A DNA stretch of 64,000 nucleotides from UBA7672 sp038326205 (GCA_038326205.1 JBBQJV010000006.1:26093-90092); one strand, 5' to 3'. Shown: positions 1 through 9,026, counted from the stretch's first letter. Numbers and translations: made by a program. The notes: generated from the sequence alone by a model not told the origin.

Positions 1-2
1 AC

Positions 3-71
3 GTCTGGCGAAACGTCCGCGTGCCGGGGCATGCCGAAGCGGTAATGGGACAAGTTGCACCGCCCGCGTAA
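3..71 (+). CDS. possible 3' end of a gene entering from the left
   Basis: One forward frame is open from the window edge to a TAA at 69-71 and reads as about 22 residues ending in VAPPA. The two other forward frames are also open for part of this stretch, so the assignment rests only on plausible residue composition. No terminator follows. It could equally be non-coding. Confidence 0.2.
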   Translation, partial: VWRNVRVPGHAEAVMGQVAPPA

Positions 72-96
72 CGATTTTGGCGCCAATGAGGCTCGA

Positions 97-111
97 TTAA
101 TCAAAGCTTAA
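97..111. promoter_or_regulatory. perfect CtrA-box-like site TTAA-N7-TTAA
   Basis: TTAA (97-100), seven bases, TTAA (108-111). This matches the core of the Caulobacter CtrA consensus TTAA-N7-TTAA. It lies 140 bases upstream of the M23 peptidase-bactofilin pair, in a stretch with no gene. Binding is inferred. Confidence 0.45.
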
Positions 112-250
112 ACCGCCATGCCCTAGCTGGTAAAAAACTGGATCGAGGGGTTCGCGTGTGCGAGATTCTGCGGTATCCACTTCGCCGTCGGGCATATACC
201 AGCGGGGCAACGCGGGGCTTGGCGCGTATAGAACTGATCGGGCAGCGTAA

Positions 251-1459
251 ATGGCGGTCAAGCACTTGAGGGCCAGAGTCAGAGCCTTCTTCGAGAAAGC
301 TTTTCCGGAAAGGCAAATCTACCACCGGAGCGGGGGCTCGGTGCGGTACGTTTCCATTTCCCCTTGGCGTCAGGCGATGATGGCTGGCGCGGCGACGCTT
401 GTCGTCGGCTGGTGCCTGTTCGCGACCGTCGCCGTGCTCCTGAAAGGTCCCGCTATCGACATCCAGGGCGGATCGTCCGATCGCAAGTCCGCCCGGCTCG
501 AGCGCGAGCTGCGTCAGGCGAAGGCGGCCGAGCAGACAGCGCTCTCCCTGCTTGAAACCCGCACCACGGATTTCAATACGGCGATCGTGGAGGCCGAGAG
601 CCGCCACGACACGCTGAAGCGTCTGATGTCCAGCCTGCAGGGTCAGGACTCGGCGTCGGCCATCGCGCTGAACGGATCGAACGCGTCCCTGCTCATCGAC
701 TCGACGATTGAGGAAGGGGACCCGCGTCAAGCGCGCCCCGATCCCAACGAAGGGAGCGGTTCTACCGGCGGCACCTTTCGCGCACGGACCGACAAACTGA
801 TTCAGGATCAGGCTAGCTTCCTCGACACGTTCGAGGAAGAAGCTGTGCAGCGCGCCGAAAGCGCCCGCGGCGTCATCAGGCTGACGGGCGTGCCGGCTGC
901 ACGAGTGCTCGAGCAGAACGGTATGGGCGGTCCGCTGATCCCGATCAATTTCGCGGTCAAGGCCATTCCGGAAGACCCCTTCCAGCGCCGTATTTACGAA
1001 GTGGAAGCTCGCCTGCAGGAAGCAAACGACTTCGAGAAAGCCATGCGCTCGCTGCCGCTGGCCCTCCCGCTGCAGACCCCCTATCGGGAAACGTCCGGAT
1101 TTGGTTACCGCTCCGATCCGTTCAATCGGCGCACTGCGTTCCATGAAGGCGCCGATCTTGCAGCTTTCACCGGAGCGCCGATCGTCGCGACGGCGCCGGG
1201 GACAATTACGTACGCGGGCACCAAAGGGGGCTATGGCCGCGTCGTAGAGGTCGATCACGGTTCAGGGTTCAAGACCGTGTACGGCCACATGAACTCAATA
1301 ACGGTGAAACAGGGCCAGGCAGTCGCCATTGGGTCGAAACTCGGCACGATGGGCTCTACTGGAAGAAGCACGGGACCGCACCTTCACTATGAGATACACT
1401 TCCGCGGGAAGTCGTATGATCCGATCAAGTTTCTGAGGGCTGGCAAGCATGTTCACTAA
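251..1459 (+). CDS. membrane-anchored M23 (LytM) metallopeptidase next to bactofilin
   Basis: A 402-residue zinc endopeptidase that should cleave peptidoglycan cross-links in the periplasm. One membrane helix lies at about 42-64, after a basic cytoplasmic N-terminus. A coiled-coil-like stretch follows (about 78-130), then a C-terminal LytM domain. All LytM zinc motifs are present: H298-x3-D302 in FHEGADLA, and H377-x-H379 in PHLHYE, so it should be active. Its last codons overlap the bactofilin start by 11 bases, so the two are translationally coupled. In stalked and budding relatives, M23 peptidases paired with bactofilins (LmdC type) remodel the wall at curved or stalk-forming sites. A similar job is inferred here. 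Confidence 0.9.
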   Translation: MAVKHLRARVRAFFEKAFPERQIYHRSGGSVRYVSISPWRQAMMAGAATLVVGWCLFATVAVLLKGPAIDIQGGSSDRKSARLERELRQAKAAEQTALSLLETRTTDFNTAIVEAESRHDTLKRLMSSLQGQDSASAIALNGSNASLLIDSTIEEGDPRQARPDPNEGSGSTGGTFRARTDKLIQDQASFLDTFEEEAVQRAESARGVIRLTGVPAARVLEQNGMGGPLIPINFAVKAIPEDPFQRRIYEVEARLQEANDFEKAMRSLPLALPLQTPYRETSGFGYRSDPFNRRTAFHEGADLAAFTGAPIVATAPGTITYAGTKGGYGRVVEVDHGSGFKTVYGHMNSITVKQGQAVAIGSKLGTMGSTGRSTGPHLHYEIHFRGKSYDPIKFLRAGKHVH

Positions 1460-1913
1460 AGGCAAAACTCCGGAGCCGCCTGCGCCGCTCCAACCGGCCG
1501 CAAGGCCGATGGCGACTGACGCCGCGCTGGCGCCCAAACGCGGCCCCGCTGCCCGCTCGGGCCCATCGATCATATCCGCCGATGTCAAAATCACGGGCAA
1601 AATCGTTTCGCAGGGCGAGCTGGACATCAACGGCCAGATCGAGGGCGACGTTCGCGCCTCGGCGCTGACGGTCGGCGAGACCGGCGCGGTCAAGGGCGAA
1701 GTCGTGGCCGAGTCCGTGGTAGTCCGCGGCACGGTTGAAGGTCGCATCCGCGCGCGCAAGGTGCAGCTCTGCACCGGCGCGAAAGTCCGCGGCGACATCT
1801 TCCATGCTTCGCTGGCGATCGAGCCGAACGCGATCTTCGAAGGCGCCGTCAAACACGCGCAGGACCCGATGGCTGACCAGCCTGCGGCCGCCCTGCCCTC
1901 CGGCAATTTCTAG
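1449..1913 (+). CDS. bacA: bactofilin
   Basis: A 154-residue polymer-forming cytoskeletal protein. A disordered, Pro/Ala-rich N-terminal arm (about 1-38) precedes a right-handed beta-helix core (about 40-138) made of short repeats such as ITGKIVSQGELDINGQIEG. The core is typical of bactofilins, which assemble into membrane-associated filaments without nucleotide. The start ATG lies inside the end of the upstream M23 gene, in a different frame, indicating coupling. A terminator follows directly, so the two genes probably form a complete operon. The protein probably scaffolds the upstream hydrolase. Which bactofilin paralogue this is cannot be settled from the sequence alone. Confidence 0.92.
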   Translation: MFTKGKTPEPPAPLQPAARPMATDAALAPKRGPAARSGPSIISADVKITGKIVSQGELDINGQIEGDVRASALTVGETGAVKGEVVAESVVVRGTVEGRIRARKVQLCTGAKVRGDIFHASLAIEPNAIFEGAVKHAQDPMADQPAAALPSGNF

Positions 1914-1942
1914 ATTTCGCACTGCCAGATTTTCGAGGAATG

Positions 1943-1966
1943 GCCGCTCCAAAAGGGCGGCTTTTT
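1943..1966 (+). terminator. rho-independent terminator after bactofilin
   Basis: GCCGC (1943-1947) pairs with GCGGC (1957-1961) around an A-rich loop, followed by TTTTT at 1962-1966. It lies 30 bases after the bactofilin stop. Confidence 0.75.
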
Positions 1967-2033
1967 CGCTTGCGTAAGCGGGCGCGGCCTCAGAAGCTGA
2001 CGCGCTGAGGTGGGGCAAGCGAATAGCGAGGCG

Positions 2034-2357
2034 CTATTGGCGAAAAGGGGCGGCGCGTGAGCTGTGGGTGCTCGTCACATCGCGCTGGCTGACGACGTAG
2101 CGCTTGCAGAGCGCATGCACGCAGGCTCGGGCGCAGGCTTCGAGATTGCCGAAGGCGCGCTGGAAGGCCTGGAAGCGGCGCGTGGTCTCGGTCCAGTCGT
2201 CGGAGGTTTCCACGAGAGTGAACTCAACGGCGCAGTGATCCCAGCAGAGGCGGCGATAGGCTTCACGCCACAAGGCGAAGTCGAGTCTTGCTTCGGCGTG
2301 GGCGAGGAGGATCGGGAAGTCGTCGTGGGCGGACTTGGGGACCTTCTTCACGCGCAT
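2034..2357 (-). CDS. hypothetical protein, about 107 aa
   Basis: Reads as a compact helical protein beginning MRVKKVPKSAHDD and containing WREAYRRLCWDHC. The start at 2357 has AAGGG about ten bases upstream. In-frame starts at 2390 (ATG) and 2393 (GTG) would add eleven or twelve residues. No family is recognised and there is no signal peptide or membrane helix. The opposite strand also has an open frame here, but its Gly/Ala/Glu-rich translation looks like a shadow. It sits alone, tail to tail with the bactofilin operon. Whether it is expressed is uncertain. Confidence 0.5.
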   Translation of the reverse strand: MRVKKVPKSAHDDFPILLAHAEARLDFALWREAYRRLCWDHCAVEFTLVETSDDWTETTRRFQAFQRAFGNLEACARACVHALCKRYVVSQRDVTSTHSSRAAPFRQ

Positions 2358-2735
2358 GGCTTTAAAGCCCTTGGTGATCATCAGGATCATCACAGGCCAG
2401 AAGCTGATCAGGATCCGCCAGCAGGGCCGGGATGCCGGGCAGCAACCAGAGGGGAAGGTGGCGCTACGTCATGAGGGAAGTATCTCATAGGCCGGGCCGT
2501 GTAGGATCGAGACAACGAATTTGGCGGGGCTTTGGCGCACAAGCTGTTGGAATTATTGGGCTCGATCCGAAAAGCACGTGCGCAGAACTAGCTGATTTAC
2601 TCGCCAGTATGACGTGGCGCGGCGGGTTCGGTTGTGTACGCCCTATCGCGCTTGCGGAGGGAAGTACGGTGCACGATCTGCGCGACGACACGCAAAGCTC
2701 TAGGCTGCGGGCAGAGGGTCACTGCGTGGCGTCCG
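2358..2735. other. gap without a recognisable gene
   Basis: Short open frames exist on both strands, but none has a convincing start or composition, and no repeat or terminator was found. It may hold the promoter of the small gene to its left. Confidence 0.4.
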
Positions 2736-3050
2736 CTAGGCGAGGATCCTCGATGCCGCGATAGCGAATATCGCCAGTATCATTGGCAGAACCAGGAGGA
2801 ACAGGAGCCTGCCTATTTTGGACCAACGTGGAACGAAGGCATCGCCAAGTTCGGCGTAACGGCCTGTCACCAGCCAGCCAACACCGGCCATCGCACCGAG
2901 CGGCATCTCAAGACTATCCGGCGCCCGAAGCGCGCGACCTTCGCGCCTCAGCTGCCGCACCCTCAGAGCCAAGCGCAGCACACTCAGGACATAGGCCAGC
3001 GCGAAGAGCCAGACGAGGAAGAACGCTCCAATGAATGTCGCCTCCAACAT
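2736..3050 (-). CDS. small two-helix membrane protein
   Basis: A 104-residue protein with one hydrophobic segment at the N-terminus (about 4-25) and another at the C-terminus (about 82-102). The segment between them is basic. The start at 3050 is chosen because GGAGAGG precedes it at the right distance. The frame continues upstream into aspS, but that extension is Arg/Ser-rich and unlikely to be used. It follows aspS by 34 bases on the same strand, so cotranscription is likely. No function can be assigned. Confidence 0.6.
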   Translation of the reverse strand: MLEATFIGAFFLVWLFALAYVLSVLRLALRVRQLRREGRALRAPDSLEMPLGAMAGVGWLVTGRYAELGDAFVPRWSKIGRLLFLLVLPMILAIFAIAASRILA

Positions 3051-3084
3051 CGTCCTCTCCCCCCTTTGGATAGATCGCTCGCGC

Positions 3085-4869
3085 TTACGCCTTCGGTTTC
3101 TCGTGGACGCGGATGCCGAGTTCGCGGAGTTGTTTGAGGCTCGCATCGCTCGGGGCGTTCATCAGCAGGTCTTGCGCCTGCTGGTTCATCGGGAAGAGCG
3201 TGATCTCGCGGAGGTTCTGGGCGCCGCAGACGAGCATGACGATGCGGTCGACACCGGCGGCCATGCCGCCGTGCGGAGGCGCGCCGAACTGGAAGGCGCG
3301 GTACATGCCGCCGAATTGGTCTTCGACATCGGCCTTGGTGAGGCCGGTGATCTCGAAGGCGCGGACCATGGTTTCGGGGCTCGCGTTACGGATCGAGCCA
3401 GACGCGATTTCGAAGCCGTTGCAGACCACGTCGTACTGGTAGGCCTTGAGCGTCTGCGGTTCGACATCGCTGTTCAACGCATCGAGGCCGCCTTGCGGCA
3501 TCGAGAACGGGTTGTGGGCGAAGTCGATTTTCTTGTCTTCTTCGTTCCATTCGTAAAACGGGAAGTCGATGATCCAGCAACACGCAAACTGCTCTAGCTG
3601 CGTGAGGTTGAGTTCGCTGCCGACGCGGTTACGCGCTTCGCCGGCGAACTTATAGAACGCTTTAGGATCGCCCGCCGTAAAAAATACCGCGTCGCCGACC
3701 TTGAGGTCGAACTGTTGGCGGATGGCTTCGGTGCGCTCGGGGCCGACGTTCTTGGCGACCGGGCCTGCTCCACCCTCTTCGCCTTCACGCCAGAAGATGT
3801 AGCCGAGGCCGGGCTGGCCTTGTTGTTGCGCCCACGAATTCATCTTGTCGCAGAAGGCGCGGCTGCCGCCGCCCGGCGCGGGAATGCCCCAGACTTCGTT
3901 CTTCGCGTCCTTCTCCAGCATGCCGGCGAAGACCTTGAAGCCAGAACCGCGGAAATGGTCGGAGACGTTGTCCATCTCGATCGGGTTGCGCAGATCGGGT
4001 TTATCCGAGCCGTATTTACGGATCGAAGTGTCGTAGGGGATGCGCGGGAATTTCTGAGTGACGGGTTTGCCTTTGGCGAACTCCTCGAACACGCCGCGCA
4101 GCACTGGCTCCATCGTGTCCCAGACGTCTTCCTGCGTGACGAAGCTCATTTCCAGATCGAGCTGGTAGAACTCGCCGGGCAGACGGTCAGCGCGCGGGTC
4201 TTCGTCGCGGAAGCACGGCGCGATCTGGAAGTAACGGTCGAAGCCAGCGACCATCAGGAGCTGCTTGTACTGTTGCGGCGCTTGCGGCAGCGCGAAGAAC
4301 TTACCCTGATGGATGCGGCTGGGGACCAGGAAGTCGCGCGCGCCCTCGGGCGAGGACGCGGTGAGGATCGGCGTCGAATATTCCGTAAAACCGATGTCGG
4401 CCATGCGGCGGCGCATTGAGGCGATGACCTTCGTGCGGGTCATGATGTTGGCGTGGAGTGTTTCCCGACGAAGATCGAGGAAGCGGTATTTCAGGCGCAC
4501 GTCTTCGGGGTAGTCCGGCTCGGCGAAGACGGGGAGCGGGAGTTCGTTGGACTCGGAGATGACGGCGAGTTCGGCAAGCTTGAGATCGATCTGGCCGGTG
4601 GCGAGCGTGACGTTAACGGTGCCGGGATCGCGCGCGACAACCTCGCCGGTGACGGTGATGACGGACTCAACCCGGATGCGTTCCAACCGCGCGAAGTTGG
4701 GGTTGGACGGGGTCACCACGCATTGCGTGATGCCGTAATGGTCGCGCAGGTCGATGAATAGCAGTCCGCCAAGGTCCCGCTTGCGGTGGACCCAACCGGA
4801 GAGGCGCACGGTATTGCCGACGTGCTCCGCGCGCAGCTGGCCGCAGGTATGCGTCCTGTAGGCATGCAT
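3085..4869 (-). CDS. aspS: aspartyl-tRNA synthetase
   Basis: A 594-residue class II aminoacyl-tRNA synthetase that charges tRNA-Asp with aspartate in the cytoplasm. It has the N-terminal OB-fold anticodon-binding domain (LSGWVHRKRDLGGLLFIDLRD), the class II core and the bacterial insertion domain. The C-terminal motif 3 region reads GGMAAGVDRIVMLV. Full length for the bacterial family. Many bacteria with this type also lack AsnRS and use a non-discriminating enzyme with GatCAB. Neither gene is visible here to test that. It is divergent from rnd across 150 bases. Confidence 0.97.
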   Translation of the reverse strand: MHAYRTHTCGQLRAEHVGNTVRLSGWVHRKRDLGGLLFIDLRDHYGITQCVVTPSNPNFARLERIRVESVITVTGEVVARDPGTVNVTLATGQIDLKLAELAVISESNELPLPVFAEPDYPEDVRLKYRFLDLRRETLHANIMTRTKVIASMRRRMADIGFTEYSTPILTASSPEGARDFLVPSRIHQGKFFALPQAPQQYKQLLMVAGFDRYFQIAPCFRDEDPRADRLPGEFYQLDLEMSFVTQEDVWDTMEPVLRGVFEEFAKGKPVTQKFPRIPYDTSIRKYGSDKPDLRNPIEMDNVSDHFRGSGFKVFAGMLEKDAKNEVWGIPAPGGGSRAFCDKMNSWAQQQGQPGLGYIFWREGEEGGAGPVAKNVGPERTEAIRQQFDLKVGDAVFFTAGDPKAFYKFAGEARNRVGSELNLTQLEQFACCWIIDFPFYEWNEEDKKIDFAHNPFSMPQGGLDALNSDVEPQTLKAYQYDVVCNGFEIASGSIRNASPETMVRAFEITGLTKADVEDQFGGMYRAFQFGAPPHGGMAAGVDRIVMLVCGAQNLREITLFPMNQQAQDLLMNAPSDASLKQLRELGIRVHEKPKA

Positions 4870-5019
4870 CGGGGCAAAACTCCTGCTTTTCCAGCCAAAA
4901 TGGCGGGAATTGGCTTGCTAGAACCGGGCGGACAAGCGCATGTCGCCGACAAGCTTGTCAATATCGGCCAACGTCTGATTCTTATCCGATTCTTGGGACC
5001 GATCCGGGAGACGACGGAT

Positions 5020-6192
5020 TTGAACGACGCCGACGACGCGGAAATCCGCCTGATCACCGAGACCGCAGCCCTTGAAGCGGCGTGCGAGCAGCTCGGGAAG
5101 GATGATTTTCTGGCTGTCGACACCGAATTCCACCGCGAGACGACGTATTGGCCGCAGGTCTGCCTGATCCAGGTGGCGAGCACGGACTATGATGTGCTGG
5201 TGGACCCGCTGGCCAAGGGGATCGACCTTGCGCCGCTCAACAAGCTGATCGCGGACCCGTCGCGGACGAAAGTGTTTCACGCGGCGCGGCAGGACCTCGA
5301 GATTTTCGCGCGCCTGATCGGGCATGTGCCGGGGCCAGTGTTCGACACGCAGATCGCAGCGATGGCGTGTGGGCTGGGCGATTCCATTTCCTACGAGAAC
5401 CTTGTCAGCCGAGTGGTGAGAGGGTCGGTCGATAAATCGTCGCAGTTCACCGACTGGGTGCGCCGGCCGCTGACCGAGAAGCAGCTGAAGTATGCGCGGG
5501 GCGACGTTGTCTATCTGCGTGAAATCTACAAGATCCTGCGCACGAAGCTGGAAACGCAGAACCGGATGGGGTGGATCGCGGACGAGCATGCCGCCCTGCT
5601 CGATCCGGATATCTATGCGTTCAATCCCGCCACAGCGTGGAAGCGGATGAAGATCCGCAAGTATCGCCCGGACTATCTCGCCGTGCTGGCCAATGTGTGC
5701 GCCTGGCGCGAGCGGGTGGCGCAGGAGTCGGACAAGCCGCGCCAGCGGATTTTGAAGGATGACGCGATCCAGGAGATCGCGCAGCAAAAACCGCGCACGC
5801 TGGAGGCGCTGGAGCGGATGCGCGCTGTGCAGCAGGGGTTCGGCAAGTCTCGCCACGGCGCGGGGCTTCTGCTGGCAATCAACGAGGCGCTCGATGCGCC
5901 GGAAAAATATGCGCCGGAGGTTGAAGAGCCCGAACGGTCTGGGCCTCCGCCGGGAGCAATCGTCGAGCTGTTGAAAGTGTTGCTGAAGCAAGTGTCGGAT
6001 GATGCGGAGGTGGCGACGCGGCTGATCGCCAACGCGGCCGACATCGAGAAGCTGGCGCGTGACAAGGAGCCGGATATCGCCGCGCTGAAAGGCTGGCGGC
6101 GTGAGCTGTTCGGAGAAAAGGCGCTGAAGCTGAAATCTGGCAAGCTGGCGCTGGCGGCGAGCCCCAAGGGCGTGAAGGTTATCGACGTCTGA
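5020..6192 (+). CDS. rnd: ribonuclease D
   Basis: A 390-residue 3'-5' exoribonuclease that trims tRNA and other stable RNA 3' ends. The DEDD motifs are complete: D34/E36 in DTEFHRE, D92 in ARQDLE, and Y158/D162 in YARGDVVYL. An HRDC domain follows (about 205-285). The TTG at 5020 is chosen because GGGAG sits nine bases upstream and the translation from there begins directly at the family N-terminus. The open frame extends further upstream, but that part overlaps the aspS control region and has no family similarity. Confidence 0.93.
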   Translation: MNDADDAEIRLITETAALEAACEQLGKDDFLAVDTEFHRETTYWPQVCLIQVASTDYDVLVDPLAKGIDLAPLNKLIADPSRTKVFHAARQDLEIFARLIGHVPGPVFDTQIAAMACGLGDSISYENLVSRVVRGSVDKSSQFTDWVRRPLTEKQLKYARGDVVYLREIYKILRTKLETQNRMGWIADEHAALLDPDIYAFNPATAWKRMKIRKYRPDYLAVLANVCAWRERVAQESDKPRQRILKDDAIQEIAQQKPRTLEALERMRAVQQGFGKSRHGAGLLLAINEALDAPEKYAPEVEEPERSGPPPGAIVELLKVLLKQVSDDAEVATRLIANAADIEKLARDKEPDIAALKGWRRELFGEKALKLKSGKLALAASPKGVKVIDV

Positions 6193-6205
6193 CAGGAACG
6201 TGTGA

Positions 6206-6949
6206 GTGGTCGACAAACTGGTTCGCGGGGAGAACGTGGGCACACCCGATCAATATACGCGCAACGTGGAAGCGGCGCAGGCGTTGGTGGACCGGGCGCC
6301 AGCCGTCGTCGCGGACATGCTGAACCACAGCAATTTTGCCTGGGCGGCGCAGAACTGCAGGGTGGCGGCGGACGCTTACGTCGACCTTGGCTTGCTGCAC
6401 TGGCGGCGGGGCATCGATCCCCGCGCCGACTTTCAGGGCGCCTTCAACGCCTGTGACCGGCTAGGCGACATCGTGCAGAAGCATCGCCTGCCAAAGAGCG
6501 ATTTCGATCTTACGCCGGTCTATGCAGCGATGTTCCTGATGGGACGGAGTGCGTCGGTCGAGTTTGGCGACGAGCACACTTACGGGGAGAACCGCCGGCC
6601 TTGTTACGAGAGACGCCTCGTTCTCGCGCTTCACGATCAGGAGCCGAGCGAGCGACTTGTTGCGCTGGTGGACAGGCATCTTGCGGAGAATGATGAGCTG
6701 CTCGACAGGATTTTCGAGACGTACTTTCAGCTGCTCGGACTGCGCCCCAGCAAGCTCGATATGGAAGAGCGCGTCAGACGAGCCAAGAGCACGTGGGTTG
6801 AACGCAAGCGGGACGAGCTGATCGGCGCCGGCCGGCCGCTGGATGGCCATGGCGCCATGAACGATCTCTACGTGGATATCTATCTCGGCGCTGTCCTCAA
6901 AAAGATCGGCTGGGTGGGCCCGACCGTGCACGCGTGGACGTGGGACTAA
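6206..6949 (+). CDS. hypothetical protein, 247 aa
   Basis: Begins with GTG 14 bases after the rnd stop, with AGGAA upstream, so it is probably cotranscribed with rnd. The product looks soluble and mostly alpha-helical, rich in Leu, Asp and Arg, with no signal peptide or membrane segment. It has phrases such as AWAAQNCRVAADAYVDLG and a Trp-rich end (HAWTWD). I do not recognise the family. The helical layout resembles TPR-like immunity or scaffold proteins, but nothing specific supports that. Confidence 0.75.
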   Translation: MVDKLVRGENVGTPDQYTRNVEAAQALVDRAPAVVADMLNHSNFAWAAQNCRVAADAYVDLGLLHWRRGIDPRADFQGAFNACDRLGDIVQKHRLPKSDFDLTPVYAAMFLMGRSASVEFGDEHTYGENRRPCYERRLVLALHDQEPSERLVALVDRHLAENDELLDRIFETYFQLLGLRPSKLDMEERVRRAKSTWVERKRDELIGAGRPLDGHGAMNDLYVDIYLGAVLKKIGWVGPTVHAWTWD

Positions 6950-6965
6950 GCGCAGGACGCGCGCG

Positions 6966-6981
6966 TTAACCTCTCGGTAAC
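6966..6981. promoter_or_regulatory. CtrA-box-like site (one mismatch) before the lytic transglycosylase
   Basis: TTAA (6966-6969), seven bases, GTAAC (6977-6981). It differs from TTAA-N7-TTAAC by one base and sits 42 bases upstream of the TTG start at 7024. Confidence 0.3.
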
Positions 6982-7023
6982 CATAATTGAGCGTTCTGGG
7001 GTCCCGCAAAGGACGCCCTGCCC

Positions 7024-7749
7024 TTGACCGATTCAATAGGCGCAAACGCGAATGCCCAGAGGACGGAGGTCTACTCCGCGCTGCGCACGGCGTCGCAGAA
7101 GACGGGCGTTGGTTTCGACTATCTCGTGAAGACGGCGCAGCGCGAAAGCAATTTCGATCCGGGTGCAAAGGCTGGCACGTCGTCAGCGACGGGGCTGTTC
7201 CAGTTCACCGAAGCGACGTGGCTGAGCCTGCTGGACCGCTATGGTGACAAGCATGGCGTGGCGAGGGACGGACAATCGCGTAGCGATCTGCTGGCGCTGC
7301 GCAAGGACGCGAGCCTGTCGTCGGTCATGGCGGGTGAACTGGCGACTGAGAACGGCAAGATTCTGCAGAAGAAGCTCGGCCGGCCCGCGACATCGGCTGA
7401 GCTCTACACGGCGCACTTCATGGGGCCGTTGGATGCGGCGCGGCTGGTCGATGCGGCGCGCAGCAACAGGCCGGGCGCGGCGGCGGAGCTTTTCCCGAGC
7501 GCGGCGTTGGCCAACCACAACGTGTTCCACGGCAAGGATGGCGCGAGCCTCACGTCGGCGCAGCTCTACGCGAAGCTGACCGGCGCAGCGGTGGGCGATG
7601 CCGATACCGGCAACGTTCCCAGCGCGAAGCTTGGCGCAACACTGCAAGCATCCAACCTCGACATGCTGATGCAGGCGAAGATGGGTGTCGTGTCGATGAC
7701 ATCGAACCTGATGACGGCGCTGTTCGGTCTGCAGGAAGACAAGGGTTAG
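7024..7749 (+). CDS. SLT-domain lytic transglycosylase
   Basis: A 241-residue protein with a lysozyme-like SLT fold (about 15-140). The presumed catalytic Glu is E41 in AQRESNFDP. The family motif continues with ATGLFQFTEATWL and AHFMGPLDAARL. It should cleave the MurNAc-GlcNAc bond, giving anhydro-MurNAc ends. No signal peptide is visible, so export would need another route, as in flagellum- or secretion-associated transglycosylases. The start is TTG with AAAGGACG upstream. It ends three bases before the convergent CoA-transferase gene. Confidence 0.88.
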   Translation: MTDSIGANANAQRTEVYSALRTASQKTGVGFDYLVKTAQRESNFDPGAKAGTSSATGLFQFTEATWLSLLDRYGDKHGVARDGQSRSDLLALRKDASLSSVMAGELATENGKILQKKLGRPATSAELYTAHFMGPLDAARLVDAARSNRPGAAAELFPSAALANHNVFHGKDGASLTSAQLYAKLTGAAVGDADTGNVPSAKLGATLQASNLDMLMQAKMGVVSMTSNLMTALFGLQEDKG

Positions 7750-7752
7750 GCG

Positions 7753-8961
7753 CTAGGCCACGACCTTGCCGGCGAGAGCCGCATCGATCTCCGTTTCCGA
7801 GTACCCCAGCGACGCCAATACATAGCGCGTATGTTCCCCTAGCTTGGGGCCGGGGCCTTTGGGGCCATCGTCGAGGCCGGGGAATTTTGCGGGGGATGCG
7901 GGGGATGAGAACGAGCCGACGCCGTCCTTGCCGGGGGTCTGGACGATGCCGCCGGCGGCATGGACCTGCGGGTCTACGGCGACGTCGGCGAGCGTCTGGG
8001 CCGGTGCCCATGCGATTTCCTCGGCGGTCATGCGGGCGGCGATCTCGTCCCTGGTGAAGCGCGCGAAGGCGGCGTCGAACATGGCGGTGATCTCGCCTGC
8101 GTTGTCGCGACGCGACCTGCCGTCCTGGAAGCGCGGGTCAGTGTCGATGCCTGGCAAGTCAAAGGCACGAGCCATGCGCGGGAGGTCGGCCTTGCCGGCC
8201 CGGGCGACGATGCAGATCCAGTGGTCGTCCTTGGTACGGAAGAAGTTGGTGAGCGGGTTGTAGGCCTCGGCGCGCGGGCGGGTGGAGGCAATGCGGCCGA
8301 AGAAGAGCTGGATCGCGAGATCCGTGTGCAGGGTGTAGAGGCCGGTGCGGAGCAGACTCACGTCGACAAGCTGACCCTTGCCGGTCTTCAGGGCCTGGAT
8401 GAGCGCAGCGTTGATGGCGGCGACGGCGGCGATGCTGGTGGTGTGGTCGCCAGAGGCGGTGCGGACGGGGAATAGCTCGGAGCCTTTGGGGGCTGTGAGC
8501 CGTGCGAGTCCGGAGCGCGACCAGAAGCTGGCGACGTCAAAGCCGGGGGCGTTGGCGTCCGGCCCTTCGAGGCCGTAGCCGGTGAGCGCGCAGTAGACGA
8601 GCTTCGGATTGCGCTTGGACAGGATGTCGTAGCCGAGGCCGGACCGCTCGATGCCGCCGGGGCGGACGTTGGTGAGGAACACGTCGGCGGTGTCCGCCAG
8701 CTTGCGGATGATCTCTCGGCCCTCTTCCGTTCGGGCGTCGACCACGATGGATTTCTTGCCGCGATTGTCGCTGTCGAAGGCAGGGTTGTCGGTGAGGTGT
8801 TCGTTCGCCGAGCCCTTGGTCGGGAAGTTGGAGCGGACAGGGTCGCCGCCGGGCGGTTCGATCTTTATGACTTCCGCGCCCCAGTCGGAGAGGATGCCGC
8901 CAGCCCCTGGCGCTGCAAAATATGTAGCATGTTCAATGACTTTAACGCCCTTGAGCAGCAT
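7753..8961 (-). CDS. class III CoA-transferase (CaiB/BaiF family)
   Basis: A 402-residue family III CoA-transferase. These form interlocked dimers and move CoA between carboxylic acids through an aspartyl-CoA thioester. It has the N-terminal Rossmann segment (GVKVIEHATYFAAPGAGG, DWGAEVIKIEPP), and PGFDVASFWSRSG carries the likely catalytic Asp. GGGAGAG precedes the start. Related enzymes act on carnitine, formyl/oxalyl, succinyl or bile-acid CoA esters. The substrate cannot be told from the sequence, and no pathway genes are adjacent. Confidence 0.92.
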   Translation of the reverse strand: MLLKGVKVIEHATYFAAPGAGGILSDWGAEVIKIEPPGGDPVRSNFPTKGSANEHLTDNPAFDSDNRGKKSIVVDARTEEGREIIRKLADTADVFLTNVRPGGIERSGLGYDILSKRNPKLVYCALTGYGLEGPDANAPGFDVASFWSRSGLARLTAPKGSELFPVRTASGDHTTSIAAVAAINAALIQALKTGKGQLVDVSLLRTGLYTLHTDLAIQLFFGRIASTRPRAEAYNPLTNFFRTKDDHWICIVARAGKADLPRMARAFDLPGIDTDPRFQDGRSRRDNAGEITAMFDAAFARFTRDEIAARMTAEEIAWAPAQTLADVAVDPQVHAAGGIVQTPGKDGVGSFSSPASPAKFPGLDDGPKGPGPKLGEHTRYVLASLGYSETEIDAALAGKVVA

Positions 8962-9010
8962 GAGTCTCTCCCGATTTTATTGTGCCGGTAGCGCGTTTTT
9001 CGGCTGGTCC

Positions 9011-9026
9011 GTAAACACCTGTTAAC
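9011..9026. promoter_or_regulatory. CtrA-box-like site (one mismatch) before the DUF2336 gene
   Basis: GTAA (9011-9014), seven bases, TTAAC (9022-9026). One mismatch to TTAA-N7-TTAAC, including the final C. It lies 79 bases before the DUF2336 ATG. Confidence 0.35.

Noticed and set aside
101..1258. Long minus-strand open frame opposite the M23 peptidase
   Set aside because: The plus strand encodes a complete LytM enzyme. The minus translation is Arg/Gly-rich and featureless, a shadow of GC-rich coding DNA.
2064..2474. 136-codon plus-strand frame over the small hypothetical gene
   Set aside because: Composition is Gly/Glu/Ala-rich like other shadows, and the minus reading looks more protein-like.
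4918..6243. 441-codon minus-strand frame opposite rnd
   Set aside because: It lies antisense to an intact RNase D with all DEDD motifs. The translation is His/Arg/Leu-rich with no domain.
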